Program-made: the position numbers and the translations under genes
Shown here: piece after piece, positions 19,220-28,571 of the stretch
How the letters are laid out: each line of letters starts with the position of its first letter
How positions within the stretch are numbered: the stretch's first letter is position 1
DNA from: Halieaceae bacterium
GTDB lineage: Bacteria; Pseudomonadota; Gammaproteobacteria; Pseudomonadales; Halieaceae
NCBI GenBank assembly: GCA_028280635.1
Contig: JANQLM010000011.1
Coordinates: 1 to 64,000, forward strand
Reading direction: 5' to 3'
Length of the DNA: 64,000 bases
The notes under the pieces: model-generated
The model's database searches: none
Told to the model about the DNA's origin: nothing
Seen by the model: the letters and a program-made list of their open reading frames with translations, nothing else

Positions 19220-20047
19220 ATGCAGAATTTCGCTTTTCAGTCTGCCGTCGTTGAACCCGAATCCCCGGGGTCCGCCAGGTATTGCGTCTTTTACGGACGC
19301 GAGCTGTTGCTGGACTTCCGCTCCCAGGAGCCCTGCCTGCTGGACGCCAACCTGGTTAAGTTTCTGGCGCCGGCGCCGCGTACCCGGCTGTTTCTGGGCT
19401 ACTGGCATGACACACCCTGCTATGCCCTGGAACTGGACACCGCAACCCCGCTGGATGCCCCGGAGCTGAAGCCCGGCAGTCTTTACCATTTGCTGGGGCG
19501 GGTTGACGACGCGCTGTTCGCGCTGGCGGGCAATGCGCAACAACTGCTGGCCTGGGCGCGTGACAATCACTTCTGCGGCCGCTGCGGCGATGCCATGGAC
19601 TTTCACGGCAGCGAGAGGGCCCGCGTCTGCTCACCCTGTGAGAGCAGTGTCTATCCCAGCATCGCCCCCTGCATTATTACCCTGGTGCGCCGCGGCCAGG
19701 AGCTGTTGCTGGCCCGCAACGCCAACTTCCCCGGCGAAATGTTCAGCACCCTGGCGGGTTTCATTGAGGTCGGGGAGAGCGTGGAAGACTGCCTGCGAAG
19801 GGAAGTCAAGGAAGAGGTGGGCGTGGACGTCGGGGAGCTGCAGTATTTCAGCTCCCAGCCCTGGCCTTTCCCCAACCAGCTTATGCTCGGCTTTTTTGCC
19901 GAGTACACCGGCGGAGAGATTCTCTGTGAAGACGAAGAGATTGCCGAGGCGTACTGGTTCCGCCCCGACGACCTGCCGACCATACCGCCACGGCATTCCA
20001 TAGCCGGGCAGCTTATCCGCCACCACGTCGCCCAGTGCGGCATCTGA
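19220..20047 (+). CDS. nudC: NAD+ diphosphatase / NADH pyrophosphatase
   Basis: NudC hydrolyses NAD(H) to NMN(H) and AMP and can remove NAD caps from RNA. The 275-residue protein has a four-cysteine zinc ribbon (FCGRCG ... VCSPCE), YPSIAPCIITL, a Nudix box (GFIEVGESVEDCLRREVKEEVG) in two readable halves, and the NADH-specific SQPWPFP motif. ATG 19220 is chosen because the preceding 44 codons of open frame lack family similarity. sohB follows 16 bp downstream, so the two are probably co-transcribed. Confidence 0.94.
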   Translation: MQNFAFQSAVVEPESPGSARYCVFYGRELLLDFRSQEPCLLDANLVKFLAPAPRTRLFLGYWHDTPCYALELDTATPLDAPELKPGSLYHLLGRVDDALFALAGNAQQLLAWARDNHFCGRCGDAMDFHGSERARVCSPCESSVYPSIAPCIITLVRRGQELLLARNANFPGEMFSTLAGFIEVGESVEDCLRREVKEEVGVDVGELQYFSSQPWPFPNQLMLGFFAEYTGGEILCEDEEIAEAYWFRPDDLPTIPPRHSIAGQLIRHHVAQCGI

Positions 20048-20063
20048 TAATCGAGGAAACAGT

Positions 20064-21098
20064 TTGGAATTCCTGAGTGAGTACGGCCTGTTCCTGGCCG
20101 AAGCCCTGACCATTGTTGTGGCCATCCTGGTAGTGGCAGTAGGCCTGCTGGCCCTGGGCCAGCGTGGCCAGCGCGGCAGCCAGGGCCATATAGAAATCAC
20201 CAAGCTGAATGACCGCTACCGGGGTTTTCGCGAGGCCATGCAACACGCCCTGCTTAACGACAAGGAATTCAAGAAGCAGCGCAAGGCCGACAAGAAAAAG
20301 CACAAGGAAGAAGAGAAGGGCAGCGGTGACCAGGAAGAATCTCGCCTGCGCCTGTTCGTGCTGGAGTTTGACGGCGATATTCGCGCCACGGCCACTGACA
20401 ACCTGCGCGAGGAGATCAGCGCGGTGCTGGGCGTGGCCCGCAGTGGCGACGAGGTGTTGTTGAAACTGGAGAGCGGCGGTGGCCTGGTTCACAGCTACGG
20501 GCTGGCCTCCAGCCAGCTGCAGCGAATTCGCGACGCCGGCATACAGTTGACGGTATCAGTCGACAAGGTGGCGGCCAGTGGCGGCTATATGATGGCCTGT
20601 GTGGCCAACCGGGTGCTGGCTGCGCCGTTTGCGATGATTGGTTCCATCGGCGTACTCGCGCAGATTCCCAATTTTCACCGCCTGCTGCGGGCCGCCAACG
20701 TGGACTTTGAGCAGCTCACCGCCGGTGAATACAAGCGCACGCTGACGATGTTCGGCGAGAACACCGATGCCGACCGGGCCAAGATGCAGGAAGACCTTGA
20801 GGATACGCACCTGCTGTTCAAGGATTTTGTCGCTACTCACAGGGAACAGGTCGACGTCAATGCGGTGGCCACCGGTGAAGTGTGGTTTGGTCAGCGCGCC
20901 ATCGACCGCGGCCTGGTGGACGAGCTGCAGACCAGCGACAGTTACATCCAGGGCTGCCTGGTGGAGCGAGACGTTTTTGCCGTCAAGCACGTACAAAAGA
21001 AACACTGGCAGGAACGCCTGGGCGTTGCCGCCGAATCAGCTATGGAGCGCAGCTTCCTGAAGCTCTGGCAGGCGACAATGGAGCGCCATCACTACTGA
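20064..21098 (+). CDS. sohB: Inner-membrane serine protease SohB (S49 family)
   Basis: SohB is a periplasm-facing signal-peptide-peptidase-like protease. The 344-residue product begins at TTG 20064 with MEFLSEYGLFLAEALTIV, a membrane helix at about residues 10-32, then a very lysine-rich linker (residues 68-86) and the S49 domain. The catalytic dyad is S172 (AASGGYMMA) and K224 (GEYKRTLTMFGENT). GGAA is weakly placed upstream. It lies 16 bp after nudC. Confidence 0.93.
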   Translation: MEFLSEYGLFLAEALTIVVAILVVAVGLLALGQRGQRGSQGHIEITKLNDRYRGFREAMQHALLNDKEFKKQRKADKKKHKEEEKGSGDQEESRLRLFVLEFDGDIRATATDNLREEISAVLGVARSGDEVLLKLESGGGLVHSYGLASSQLQRIRDAGIQLTVSVDKVAASGGYMMACVANRVLAAPFAMIGSIGVLAQIPNFHRLLRAANVDFEQLTAGEYKRTLTMFGENTDADRAKMQEDLEDTHLLFKDFVATHREQVDVNAVATGEVWFGQRAIDRGLVDELQTSDSYIQGCLVERDVFAVKHVQKKHWQERLGVAAESAMERSFLKLWQATMERHHY

Positions 21099-21130
21099 GC
21101 TGAAGACCGCTGCACGACGAGGGTTAAACC

Positions 21131-22120
21131 ATGACAGCATTCAACGCACTGCGGGTACACAGGGGTGATGAGGGGTTTTCCATGGGGGTCGAGCAGCACT
21201 CGGTCGACGCACTGCCGCCCGGGGACTTGCTGATACGAGTCCACTATTCTTCCCTGAACTATAAAGACGCGCTGTCGGCCTCGGGCAACCCGGGTGTCAC
21301 TCGCGAATTCCCGCACACCCCTGGCATCGATGCCGCCGGGGTAGTCGAGTCCAGCGATGACGGGCGTTTCAGCACCGGTGACGAGGTTATCGTCACCGGC
21401 TACGACCTGGGTATGAATACTCCCGGCGGGCTCGGCCAGTACATCCGCGTACCCGCCGACTGGGCCGTGCCGTTGCCGCCTGGGCTCAGCCTGCGTGAAT
21501 CCATGATTATCGGCACCGCGGGCCTGACGGCGGCCCTGTGCCTGGTAAAACTGGAAGCCATGGGCATGCCCGCCGGTGGTCGCGTGGTGATCAGCGGCGC
21601 CAGTGGCGGGGTGGGCAGCTTCGGCGTGGCGCTGCTGACCAAGCTGGGTTTTGAGGTCGCCGCCAGCACCGGCTCGCCGCAGGCGGGCGACTGGCTCACC
21701 AGCCTGGGAGCAAAGCAGATTCTCGACCGCGAGGTACTGGCCAAGCCGGACAAACGGCCGATGGCAGCAGGGCAGTGGGATGGCGCTATCGATACCGTGG
21801 GCGGCGTCACTCTGGCCAACATCATCAAGGAGCTCAATTACGGCGCCAGCGTCGCCGTGGTGGGCCTGGTCGGTGGCACAGACATACCTGTCACGGTGTT
21901 CCCCTTTATCCTGCGCGACGTAAACCTGCTGGGTGTGGATTCGGTGGAAATCAGCCACCAGCGGCGGCTGAATACCTGGGGCAAGCTGGCCGGCGAGTGG
22001 AAGCTGGATGGCCTGGAAACCCTGGCCAGTGAAATCGGCCTGGCGCAGGTTCCCGAACACCTGGCGGGCTTGCTGAACGGTTCTGTGCGCGGGCGCACAC
22101 TGGTTAATCTGGAGGCTTGA
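21131..22120 (+). CDS. acuI: Acrylyl-CoA reductase AcuI-type quinone oxidoreductase (YhdH/YhfP)
   Basis: This 329-residue medium-chain dehydrogenase/reductase lacks zinc ligands and probably reduces acryloyl-CoA to propionyl-CoA with NADPH. Signatures are YSSLNYKDALSASG, HTPGIDAAGVV, GGLGQYIRVPADW, IGTAGLTAALCL, the nucleotide-binding VISGASGGVGSFGVALL and GVDSVEISHQRR. It starts 32 bp after sohB and its TGA is one base from the ATG of a class III CoA-transferase. That pairing hints at acryloyl-CoA or 3-hydroxypropionate metabolism, but no DMSP lyase or DddD is in view. Confidence 0.85.
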   Translation: MTAFNALRVHRGDEGFSMGVEQHSVDALPPGDLLIRVHYSSLNYKDALSASGNPGVTREFPHTPGIDAAGVVESSDDGRFSTGDEVIVTGYDLGMNTPGGLGQYIRVPADWAVPLPPGLSLRESMIIGTAGLTAALCLVKLEAMGMPAGGRVVISGASGGVGSFGVALLTKLGFEVAASTGSPQAGDWLTSLGAKQILDREVLAKPDKRPMAAGQWDGAIDTVGGVTLANIIKELNYGASVAVVGLVGGTDIPVTVFPFILRDVNLLGVDSVEISHQRRLNTWGKLAGEWKLDGLETLASEIGLAQVPEHLAGLLNGSVRGRTLVNLEA

Positions 22121-22121
22121 T

Positions 22122-23309
22122 ATGGCGGGACCACTGGAGGGTATTCGAATCCTGGACCTTGGCACCATGATCGCCGGCCCGGTGGTATCCACCGTGCTGT
22201 CCGACCAGGGCGCTGATGTCATCAAGATTGAACCGCCGGGCATGGGCGACCTGATGCGCTACCTCGGCGCCACTCGTAACGGTGTCTCCAGCCTGTTCCA
22301 CAACTGCAACCGGGGCAAGCGCTCCCTGGCCGTGAACCTCAAGACGGAGGAGGGCGTAGCCCTGCTCAAGGAGCTGGCCGCTGAAGCCGACGTGGTGGTT
22401 GAGAATTTCCGGCACGGTGTCACCCGAAAGCTGGGCATTGACTACCCGGACTTACAGGCGGTCAACCCGCAGCTCATCTACCTGTCGATCTGCGGCTTTG
22501 GCTACAAGGGTCCGCTGGCTGACCGGCCTGCCTACGACAATGTGATACAGACCTTCGCGGGTGTGGCTACCAGCCAGGCGAACTTTGAAACCGGCGAACC
22601 CCAGCTCTACCAACAACTGTTCTGCGACAAGATCACCGCGCTCAACGGTGCGCAATCGGTGTGTGCTGCATTGCTGGCCCGGGAGCGCGGCGCGGGCGGA
22701 CAGCATATTCGCCTGTCGATGGCGGACGCCGCCGTCAGCTTCCTGTGGTGCGATGTGTCCGGCACCCGCAGCTTCCTGGCGGGAGAAGCGCACGAGGGTA
22801 TCAAGGTGGGGCGCGGTCTGCGCCTGCTCAAGTTCAGCGACGGCTACGGCACCGCGTCGCCTGTCACTGACGCCCAGTTCCACGGCTTCTGTCGCGCTTT
22901 TGGCCTCGACTCAAGCGATCCCCGCCTGACCACTGTGGCTGACCGCAACAGCAACACCGATTTGCTGATGGAAATGATGCAGGAAGTCACCATTCGCGCC
23001 ATGTCGCGTACCACCGCCGATGCCATTGCCGCCATGGATGCCGAGGGGGTTCCCTGTGCGCCGGCCAACGAACTGGCAGATATGCCAGGTCATCCGCAGA
23101 TGGAGGCCAATAACTCCTTCGGTGAGTTTGAGCATCCCCTGGCCGGGACCATGCTGGAGCCGCACAACCCGCCGAATTTCTCCGCTACCGCTTCCCCGCC
23201 GTTGCGGCCGGCCTCAGCCCTGGGTGAAAACAGCGACGAAGTACTCGTCGAACTGGGCAAGTCCGCGGAACAGATCAGCGCCTGGCGCCAGGCGGGGGTT
23301 ATTGGCTAG
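22122..23309 (+). CDS. CaiB/BaiF (class III) CoA-transferase
   Basis: This 395-residue family III CoA-transferase moves CoA between carboxylates. The nucleophilic aspartate is at residue 169 (QQLFCDKIT), matching its usual position, after GPLEGIRILDLGTMIAGP, IKIEPPGMGD and NRGKRSLAVNLK. It is a single-module protein, half the length of DddD. The start is one base after the acuI stop, so the two are one operon. Its last 11 bases overlap the convergent VOC gene. The acyl substrate cannot be read. Confidence 0.88.
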   Translation: MAGPLEGIRILDLGTMIAGPVVSTVLSDQGADVIKIEPPGMGDLMRYLGATRNGVSSLFHNCNRGKRSLAVNLKTEEGVALLKELAAEADVVVENFRHGVTRKLGIDYPDLQAVNPQLIYLSICGFGYKGPLADRPAYDNVIQTFAGVATSQANFETGEPQLYQQLFCDKITALNGAQSVCAALLARERGAGGQHIRLSMADAAVSFLWCDVSGTRSFLAGEAHEGIKVGRGLRLLKFSDGYGTASPVTDAQFHGFCRAFGLDSSDPRLTTVADRNSNTDLLMEMMQEVTIRAMSRTTADAIAAMDAEGVPCAPANELADMPGHPQMEANNSFGEFEHPLAGTMLEPHNPPNFSATASPPLRPASALGENSDEVLVELGKSAEQISAWRQAGVIG

Positions 23310-23967
23310 CAGCGCGCTGAATCAGCAGGGTAGGCAGCCCGAGGTGGTGGCTTTTCACCGTCGCTACCAGGGTGCCCGGCTTGCGGCCCTTACGCAGTTC
23401 CGAATGCGCGACCCCGGCGGCATCCAGGCGTGACAGGGTGGCCTCCAGGTCCTGGCACAGATAGGTAATGCCCCAGAAATGATCCCGCTCGACCGGTTCT
23501 TCCAGATGCTGGATAACCTCGAGAGTGAGCTTGCCACAGCGGAAGAAGAGCATCCTACCGCCCCATTCGGGCACGGCCTGGTCCAGGGCCAGGCGCATAC
23601 CGAGATCGTCACCAAACAGGCGGATACAGTCATCGGCATCGCGGGTGCGCAGCACAATATGATCAACCGCCATGACGCCCGTGCTGGTTTCGACATTCGC
23701 GACGTCCCGTTCCGGGGCGACTGACAGGCCCAACTGGCGAACATCTGCAGGCAGTGTCACGTCCGCACCGTCGGACCACAGCACGACGTCACGGATGATG
23801 GCGTCTTTAAGGCTGCTGTCCTCCACCAGTTGAATGCGCACATTAGCCAGGGCCAGGCTGGCGCTGTCTGGCCGCGACTCAAAACTGCCGAGCAGGGCCC
23901 CGTATTGCTGCCTGGCGAGGGCCAGGTCAGGCACCGAGATGGTGAATATCGAAAATCCGCAGATCAT
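23299..23967 (-). CDS. VOC (glyoxalase/bleomycin-resistance fold) family protein
   Basis: This 222-residue protein has two vicinal-oxygen-chelate beta-alpha modules: FSIFTISVPDLALARQQYGA near the N-terminus and VDHIVLRTRDADDCIRLF in the second half, closing with THSEL-like (here AHSELRKGRKPGT) and HHLGLPTLLIQ. Such proteins are dioxygenases, epimerases or binding proteins; the exact function is unknown. ATG 23967 is chosen because the upstream open frame is antisense to the hydrolase gene. Divergent from the 24055 gene (87 bp). Confidence 0.75.
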   Translation of the reverse strand: MICGFSIFTISVPDLALARQQYGALLGSFESRPDSASLALANVRIQLVEDSSLKDAIIRDVVLWSDGADVTLPADVRQLGLSVAPERDVANVETSTGVMAVDHIVLRTRDADDCIRLFGDDLGMRLALDQAVPEWGGRMLFFRCGKLTLEVIQHLEEPVERDHFWGITYLCQDLEATLSRLDAAGVAHSELRKGRKPGTLVATVKSHHLGLPTLLIQRAASQ

Positions 23968-24054
23968 TGTGAATGTGAAGAGATCCCGTGATGAATTGAT
24001 GGTCAAGCTGTGCCATATTAACCCTGGTTTCAGAAAAATAAATCGGGGGAAAGA

Positions 24055-25353
24055 ATGGATTCTAGGATGACGCGCCGCTGCTGGTTGGTGGCGCTTGCCC
24101 TGCTGCTGGCGGCGCCACTCTCGGCGCTGGCGCAGGAGGGTTACCGTTACCCGATACGCGACCGCTGGATTTCCACCGTCGTTGGTACACCTGCGCAAAT
24201 CAAGGCGCCCTTGCCGACCAGGGAAGAGATTCCCCTGCGCAAGCGCCGGGTCGATGTATTTCCTGATCGGGAAATGCCGGAAGCGCTCTGGTATGACGGC
24301 AAGATGCTGTACACGGTGGCCCTGCAGAAGCAGGATGCGGCACCGGTGATGTTCCTGATTGCCGGCACCGGTGCGGCGCACAACGGCCCCAAGAACCTGA
24401 TGATGGCGCGCGCCTTCTACCAGCAGGGCTACCACGTGGTGTCGCTGTCGTCGCCGACCTACCCGAATTTTGTGGGCTCAGCCTCCAGCACCGGTGTGCC
24501 GGGGCACGTGTTCCGCGACGCTGAAGACCTGTATCGGGCCATGGAAGTGGCCTGGAATGATGCTCGCGGCCGGCGGACGGCCACCAGTTATTCCATGATC
24601 GGTTACAGTCTGGGCGGCCTGAATGCGGCATTTGTCGCGCACCTCGACAGCCAGCGCAAGACCTTCGACTTTGAGCGCGTGCTGCTGATCAACCCGCCGG
24701 TCAACCTGTACAACTCCATCTCACTGCTGGACCGCATGATCGAGAACATCCCCGGTGGAGAGGACAACATCGACCTGTTCTTTAACGACGTGCTGGCTAC
24801 CTTTTCTGCGGTTTACAAGCGAGAGCAGGATGATGTGGGCTTCAATGACGACTTCCTTGTGAAGGTGTTCCAGGCCTTCCAACCCAAGGACGAGGAACTG
24901 GCGGCGCTGATCGGGCTGGCGTTTCGCATGTCCTCGGGCTCTATGATATTCACCACCGACGTGATCACCGATTACGGCTTTATCAAACCCAAGGGCTACA
25001 AGATCGGCATGCATGAGAGCCTTTCGCCTTACCGGCAGGTGGCTTACAGGATCGGCTTCACCGATTTTTATCATGAGTTCTTCTACCCGTTCTATGCCGA
25101 TGAATACCCCGATATGAGCCGCGATGATTTTATCGAGTCCATGGGGCTGTCGAGCATCACGGATTACCTGCGCAGCGCGGACAATATCTTTGTGATCCAC
25201 AACCAGGATGACATCATCCTCGCCCCCGGGGAGATCAACTATTTCCCCGCCGTGTTCGGTAATCGGGCCAAGATCTTTCCCTGGGGTGGCCACCTCGGCA
25301 ACATGGAGTACATAGAGAACGTGGCGCACATGGTGGGGGTATTCAAGCAATGA
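24055..25353 (+). CDS. Secreted alpha/beta-hydrolase in the mlaA operon
   Basis: A signal peptide (residues 1-27, ending SALAQ) precedes an alpha/beta-hydrolase fold. The nucleophile elbow is GYSLGGL with S185; FLIAGTGAAHN forms the oxyanion region, and the C-terminus carries HNQDDIILAP and a possible catalytic histidine in WGGHLGNMEY. The 432-residue protein overlaps mlaA by ATGA, so it may act on envelope lipids, but this is inference. GGGGAAAG precedes ATG 24055. No family name was recognised beyond the fold. Confidence 0.8.
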   Translation: MDSRMTRRCWLVALALLLAAPLSALAQEGYRYPIRDRWISTVVGTPAQIKAPLPTREEIPLRKRRVDVFPDREMPEALWYDGKMLYTVALQKQDAAPVMFLIAGTGAAHNGPKNLMMARAFYQQGYHVVSLSSPTYPNFVGSASSTGVPGHVFRDAEDLYRAMEVAWNDARGRRTATSYSMIGYSLGGLNAAFVAHLDSQRKTFDFERVLLINPPVNLYNSISLLDRMIENIPGGEDNIDLFFNDVLATFSAVYKREQDDVGFNDDFLVKVFQAFQPKDEELAALIGLAFRMSSGSMIFTTDVITDYGFIKPKGYKIGMHESLSPYRQVAYRIGFTDFYHEFFYPFYADEYPDMSRDDFIESMGLSSITDYLRSADNIFVIHNQDDIILAPGEINYFPAVFGNRAKIFPWGGHLGNMEYIENVAHMVGVFKQ

Positions 25354-26120
25354 GATTCCCGACCATGAACCGGCTGCTGCGCCTCTCGCTGCTCCTGCCG
25401 CTGCTGGGCCTTGCCGCGTGCAGCAGCACGCCGCAGGGCGATCTGTCGGCTTACCCTGAGCCTACCTACAGCAAGGAACGACTGGTTCCCGATGATATTG
25501 CCCAGCGCGACGTGCAGGCCGGCGTGTACGATCCCTGGGAGGGGATGAACAAGCGCATCTACAACTTCAACTACCACTTTGACCGCAAGGTGTTTATCCC
25601 GGTCACCAATGGATGGCGCCGCTATGTACCCGGCTTTATCCGCCAGGGTATCAGCAATTTCTTCAACAACATCCGCGATGTGCGGACTCTCGCCAATTCC
25701 ATCCTGCAGTTGAAGCCGGAGAAAGCGGCGCAGGCGACCGGGCGCGTGATGGTCAACAGTACGGTTGGGCTGGTGGGCTTTATCGACGTGGCTACCAACA
25801 TGGACATTCCCCGGCCCAACGAGGACTTCGGCCAGACCCTCGGCCACTGGGGGGTAGGGAAGGGCCCTTACCTGATACTGCCTTTCCTCGGCCCTTCCAA
25901 TCTGCGGGATGGTATTGGCTTCCTGCCCGACGCCTACCTGCAAACCGAGCTGTACGGCGGCTTCCTGGCCAAGCCCCTGCGTTCAACGATCTGGGTGTTC
26001 GACTCTATTGATACTCGCTCAAAGGTGCCGTTCCGGTACTACGAAACAGGCTCCACTTTCGAGTATGAAACCGTGCGCTGGCTGTATTCGGTCAAGCGCG
26101 ACCTGGACGTAGAGAAGTAG
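25350..26120 (+). CDS. mlaA: Phospholipid-binding lipoprotein MlaA (VacJ)
   Basis: MlaA sits in the outer membrane with porins and removes misplaced phospholipids from the outer leaflet. The 256-residue product has a lipobox (GLAAC, C24), then DPWEGMNKRIYNFNYHFDR, NFFNNIRDVRTLANSILQ, and GLVGFIDVATNMDIPRPNEDFGQTLGHWG-type core motifs (seen in pieces). Start ATG 25350 overlaps the upstream stop; an internal ATG at 25365 would also give a good signal peptide. The other Mla genes (mlaBCDEF) are not in the window. Confidence 0.94.
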   Translation: MRFPTMNRLLRLSLLLPLLGLAACSSTPQGDLSAYPEPTYSKERLVPDDIAQRDVQAGVYDPWEGMNKRIYNFNYHFDRKVFIPVTNGWRRYVPGFIRQGISNFFNNIRDVRTLANSILQLKPEKAAQATGRVMVNSTVGLVGFIDVATNMDIPRPNEDFGQTLGHWGVGKGPYLILPFLGPSNLRDGIGFLPDAYLQTELYGGFLAKPLRSTIWVFDSIDTRSKVPFRYYETGSTFEYETVRWLYSVKRDLDVEK

Positions 26121-26133
26121 GGGAGAGCCGAGC

Positions 26134-27333
26134 ATGAGAGCGATCAAGATACTGGCAGCCCTGGCACTGTCTCTGGCGACCACACTCACTGCCGGCCCGG
26201 CGCTGGCCCAGCAGATGCCGGCCGCGAAGGAACCGGCGCCACCCATCCGCATTGGCACCACTCAGTCGCTGAGTGGACGTTTCGTGCAGGAGGGCACCCA
26301 GCAAATGGAAGGCCTGCTTATGTGGGTCAGCGACGTCAACGCCCGCGGCGCCCTGCTAGGGCGCAACGTGGAACTGGTGCATTACGACGACCACTCCGAT
26401 CCGGATCGAGTGTCAGCGCTCTACGAGAAGCTTATCACCGAGCACAAAGTGGATCTGCTGATCGGGCCCTATTCCTCGGAACTGACCCTCCGGGCCACGG
26501 AGGTGGCGGAGCGGCACGACTTCCCCATGGTTACTGCCGGGGCGTCGGCAGACAAAATCTGGGATCGTGGGTTCCGCAACACCTTCGGGATCGATGTTCC
26601 CTCTTCCAACTACATGGACCTGGCGGTTGAAGAGGCCGCCAGGCGCGGCGCGAAAACCGTGGCGCTGTTCTATGCCGACGGTGAGTTTGCACAGGATGTG
26701 GCGCGCGGCGTGCGGCGGGAGGTCGCCAAGCACGGTATGCGGCTGGTGATGGACCGCGAGTACACCGTGGACAAGATGGACTTCAAGGTGCTGGGCCGTG
26801 AGTTACTCGATATCGAGAGCCAGGCTGACGTGGTGCTGGGCGCCACCTACCTGGAAGACTCCATCAACATCGCCAAGTCCCTGGGCGCGGGTAAACGCCT
26901 GGAAGTGGACATGGTGGCGCTGACAGTAGGGCCGGCGCTGCGCGAGTTCAGTGATCGGCTGGATGGCAACATCAATGGCGTGGTCGGCGTGGTGCAGTGG
27001 CTGCGAACCGTGCGCCTGCCCGGGGCGCAGGACTTTTCGTACCGCTACCGCAAGATGCATGGCGACAACCCGGCGGTCTACGCGGCCATCGGCTACAGCG
27101 CGGGGCAGGTGATGGAAGCCGCCGTGCGCCTGTCGGGCAGCCTTGAGCACGACGCCCTGCGTGAACAGTTGAGGACCATGCGCTTCCGGTCCCTGCTGGG
27201 GCACTACCAGGTGGACGAGACCGGCCGCCAGGTGGGCAAGCGCAATTACCTGCTGCAGTGGCAGGACGGGCGACGGCGCCTGGTGTCACCGGACAACATC
27301 GCCGAGCGCAAGCTGATCTATCCGCGGCCCTGA
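26134..27333 (+). CDS. ABC-type branched-chain-amino-acid-like substrate-binding protein
   Basis: This 399-residue periplasmic protein has a signal peptide ending GPALA at about residue 25 and a type 1 periplasmic-binding fold: PIRIGTTQSLSGRFVQEG, LVHYDDHSDPDRV, LIGPYSSELT, MVTAGASADKIW and AAIGYSAGQVMEAAV. LivK-like proteins carry amino acids, short acids or aromatic compounds. It lies 13 bp after mlaA and has no permease or ATPase genes beside it, so it is an orphan binding protein, possibly a sensor or chaperone for the envelope operon. Confidence 0.85.
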   Translation: MRAIKILAALALSLATTLTAGPALAQQMPAAKEPAPPIRIGTTQSLSGRFVQEGTQQMEGLLMWVSDVNARGALLGRNVELVHYDDHSDPDRVSALYEKLITEHKVDLLIGPYSSELTLRATEVAERHDFPMVTAGASADKIWDRGFRNTFGIDVPSSNYMDLAVEEAARRGAKTVALFYADGEFAQDVARGVRREVAKHGMRLVMDREYTVDKMDFKVLGRELLDIESQADVVLGATYLEDSINIAKSLGAGKRLEVDMVALTVGPALREFSDRLDGNINGVVGVVQWLRTVRLPGAQDFSYRYRKMHGDNPAVYAAIGYSAGQVMEAAVRLSGSLEHDALREQLRTMRFRSLLGHYQVDETGRQVGKRNYLLQWQDGRRRLVSPDNIAERKLIYPRP

Positions 27334-27387
27334 CCGCGCCGCGACCGTGAAACGGCGGTAGAATTCATTTATAAGTTATTGAATTAA

Positions 27388-28191
27388 ATGAATAATCCCG
27401 CCAGGCCAAGACCTTACTTCAACTCCCTGCTGGCAGCCCTGCTGTGCACTGCCAGCAGTCTATGCCACGCCTGGGGCCCCCAGGGTCACAGGCTGGCGGG
27501 CGCGCTCACCGAGAGCTTCCTGTCTCCTGACACCCGCCGCGCAGTCACCGCTTTGCTGGGTAATGAACCCCTGGCTGAAGCATCCACCTGGGCTGATCGC
27601 ATGCGCGATAGTCCGAGCCCATTCTGGCAGGAGAGGGCGGGACCCTATCACTACGTGACCGTGCCAACGGCGACCACCTACGCCAGCGTCGGGCCGCCCG
27701 GCAAAGGCGATTCCGTGACCGCCCTGACCGAATTCCGAGCGGCTCTGCAGGACGCTTCGACCAGCCGGGCGCATCGGCAGCTCGCACTGCGTTTCTCACT
27801 GCACATCATCCAGGACCTGCACCAGCCACTGCACGTTGGCAACGGCAGGGACAGGGGCGGCAACAACATCAAGTTAAAACTGCGCGGCAAGAGAACCAAC
27901 CTGCACCGAGTGTGGGACAGCAGCATCCTGGGAGTAGCAGGGCGCTCGGATGCCGAGTGGCTGCGCATACTTTCAGACGTTTCCCCGGAGCAACGGGCCG
28001 CCTGGTCAGAGCCAGACCCAATGGTCTGGATTGCGGAAAGTACCGCATTGCGCGACAGCTTGTACCCCGTCACCAGCGTTGTGGATGTCGAATACCTGCA
28101 GCACTGGCTGCCCACGGTTGAGCTGCGTTTGCAGCAGTCTGCCTTGCGTGCGGCTACCTGGCTGAACAGTGTAGATTTCGCGCAGCCCTAA
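27388..28191 (+). CDS. Secreted S1/P1-type zinc nuclease
   Basis: S1/P1 nucleases cut single-stranded nucleic acids using three zinc ions. Cleavage of the signal peptide after CHA would leave W29 as the new N-terminus, and W29 and H34 (WGPQGH) have the exact spacing of the W1/H6 zinc ligands of P1 nuclease. Further ligands are visible in TWADRMR, GPYHYV, HIIQDLHQPLHVG and HRVWDSS. The 267-residue length fits the family. It probably salvages phosphate and nucleosides. No clear ribosome site precedes ATG 27388, and the upstream 30 bp is AT-rich. Confidence 0.9.
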   Translation: MNNPARPRPYFNSLLAALLCTASSLCHAWGPQGHRLAGALTESFLSPDTRRAVTALLGNEPLAEASTWADRMRDSPSPFWQERAGPYHYVTVPTATTYASVGPPGKGDSVTALTEFRAALQDASTSRAHRQLALRFSLHIIQDLHQPLHVGNGRDRGGNNIKLKLRGKRTNLHRVWDSSILGVAGRSDAEWLRILSDVSPEQRAAWSEPDPMVWIAESTALRDSLYPVTSVVDVEYLQHWLPTVELRLQQSALRAATWLNSVDFAQP

Positions 28192-28571
28192 AGAGGCTGG
28201 TAATCGAACTCCTGGGCACGTGGATTGCGAGCGAAATAACGCTCCGCGGCAATGGCTTTCTCGCAGATAGGCAGGTCCCAGAACAGGCCTATGACATTGT
28301 CCGAAGCAATGCGAAACCCGCGCTCGCCATAGTCCTGGTAGCGGTGTTCGCAGTAGGACTTCTGTTTGCCCCGCTCCTGACAGGCCGCGATTTTTTCACG
28401 CCGTATCGGTTCGAGCCTGGACTGCCGCGCCTTGTCGCAATCGGCGAGAAGGCCGGATAGCTGCCCCCGCGCCACGCGCTCTGCCGCGCTGTCTGCGCTG
28501 ATCATCAGGGCTGCCGCAAACACGACCACGCGAGATACCGTGGGAGACAGAACTCGATAGAGATGGCTCAT
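28188..28571 (-). CDS. Small secreted cysteine-containing protein, unrecognised
   Basis: The 127-residue product has a signal peptide (MSHLYRVLSPTVSRVVVF... ending near SADSAA) and a mature part of about 100 residues with four cysteines (LADCDK, AACQER, SYCEHR, PICEK) that could form two disulfides. I do not recognise a family. ATG 28571 is chosen; in-frame ATGs at 28613 and 28634 would add charged residues before the signal. It is convergent with the S1/P1 nuclease, overlapping by four bases. Confidence 0.6.
   Translation of the reverse strand: MSHLYRVLSPTVSRVVVFAAALMISADSAAERVARGQLSGLLADCDKARQSRLEPIRREKIAACQERGKQKSYCEHRYQDYGERGFRIASDNVIGLFWDLPICEKAIAAERYFARNPRAQEFDYQPL

Noticed and set aside
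21092..22243. Long open frame on the minus strand (383 codons) opposite acuI
   Set aside because: It mirrors the GC-rich coding frame of acuI, has no motifs, and acuI has full family similarity.
22122..23309. CaiB-type protein as DddD (DMSP CoA-transferase/lyase)
   Set aside because: DddD has two transferase modules and about 830 residues; this protein has one module and 395.
23968..24435. N-terminal extension of the VOC gene
   Set aside because: The extension is antisense to the signal peptide and core of the alpha/beta-hydrolase gene and lacks similarity to the fold.
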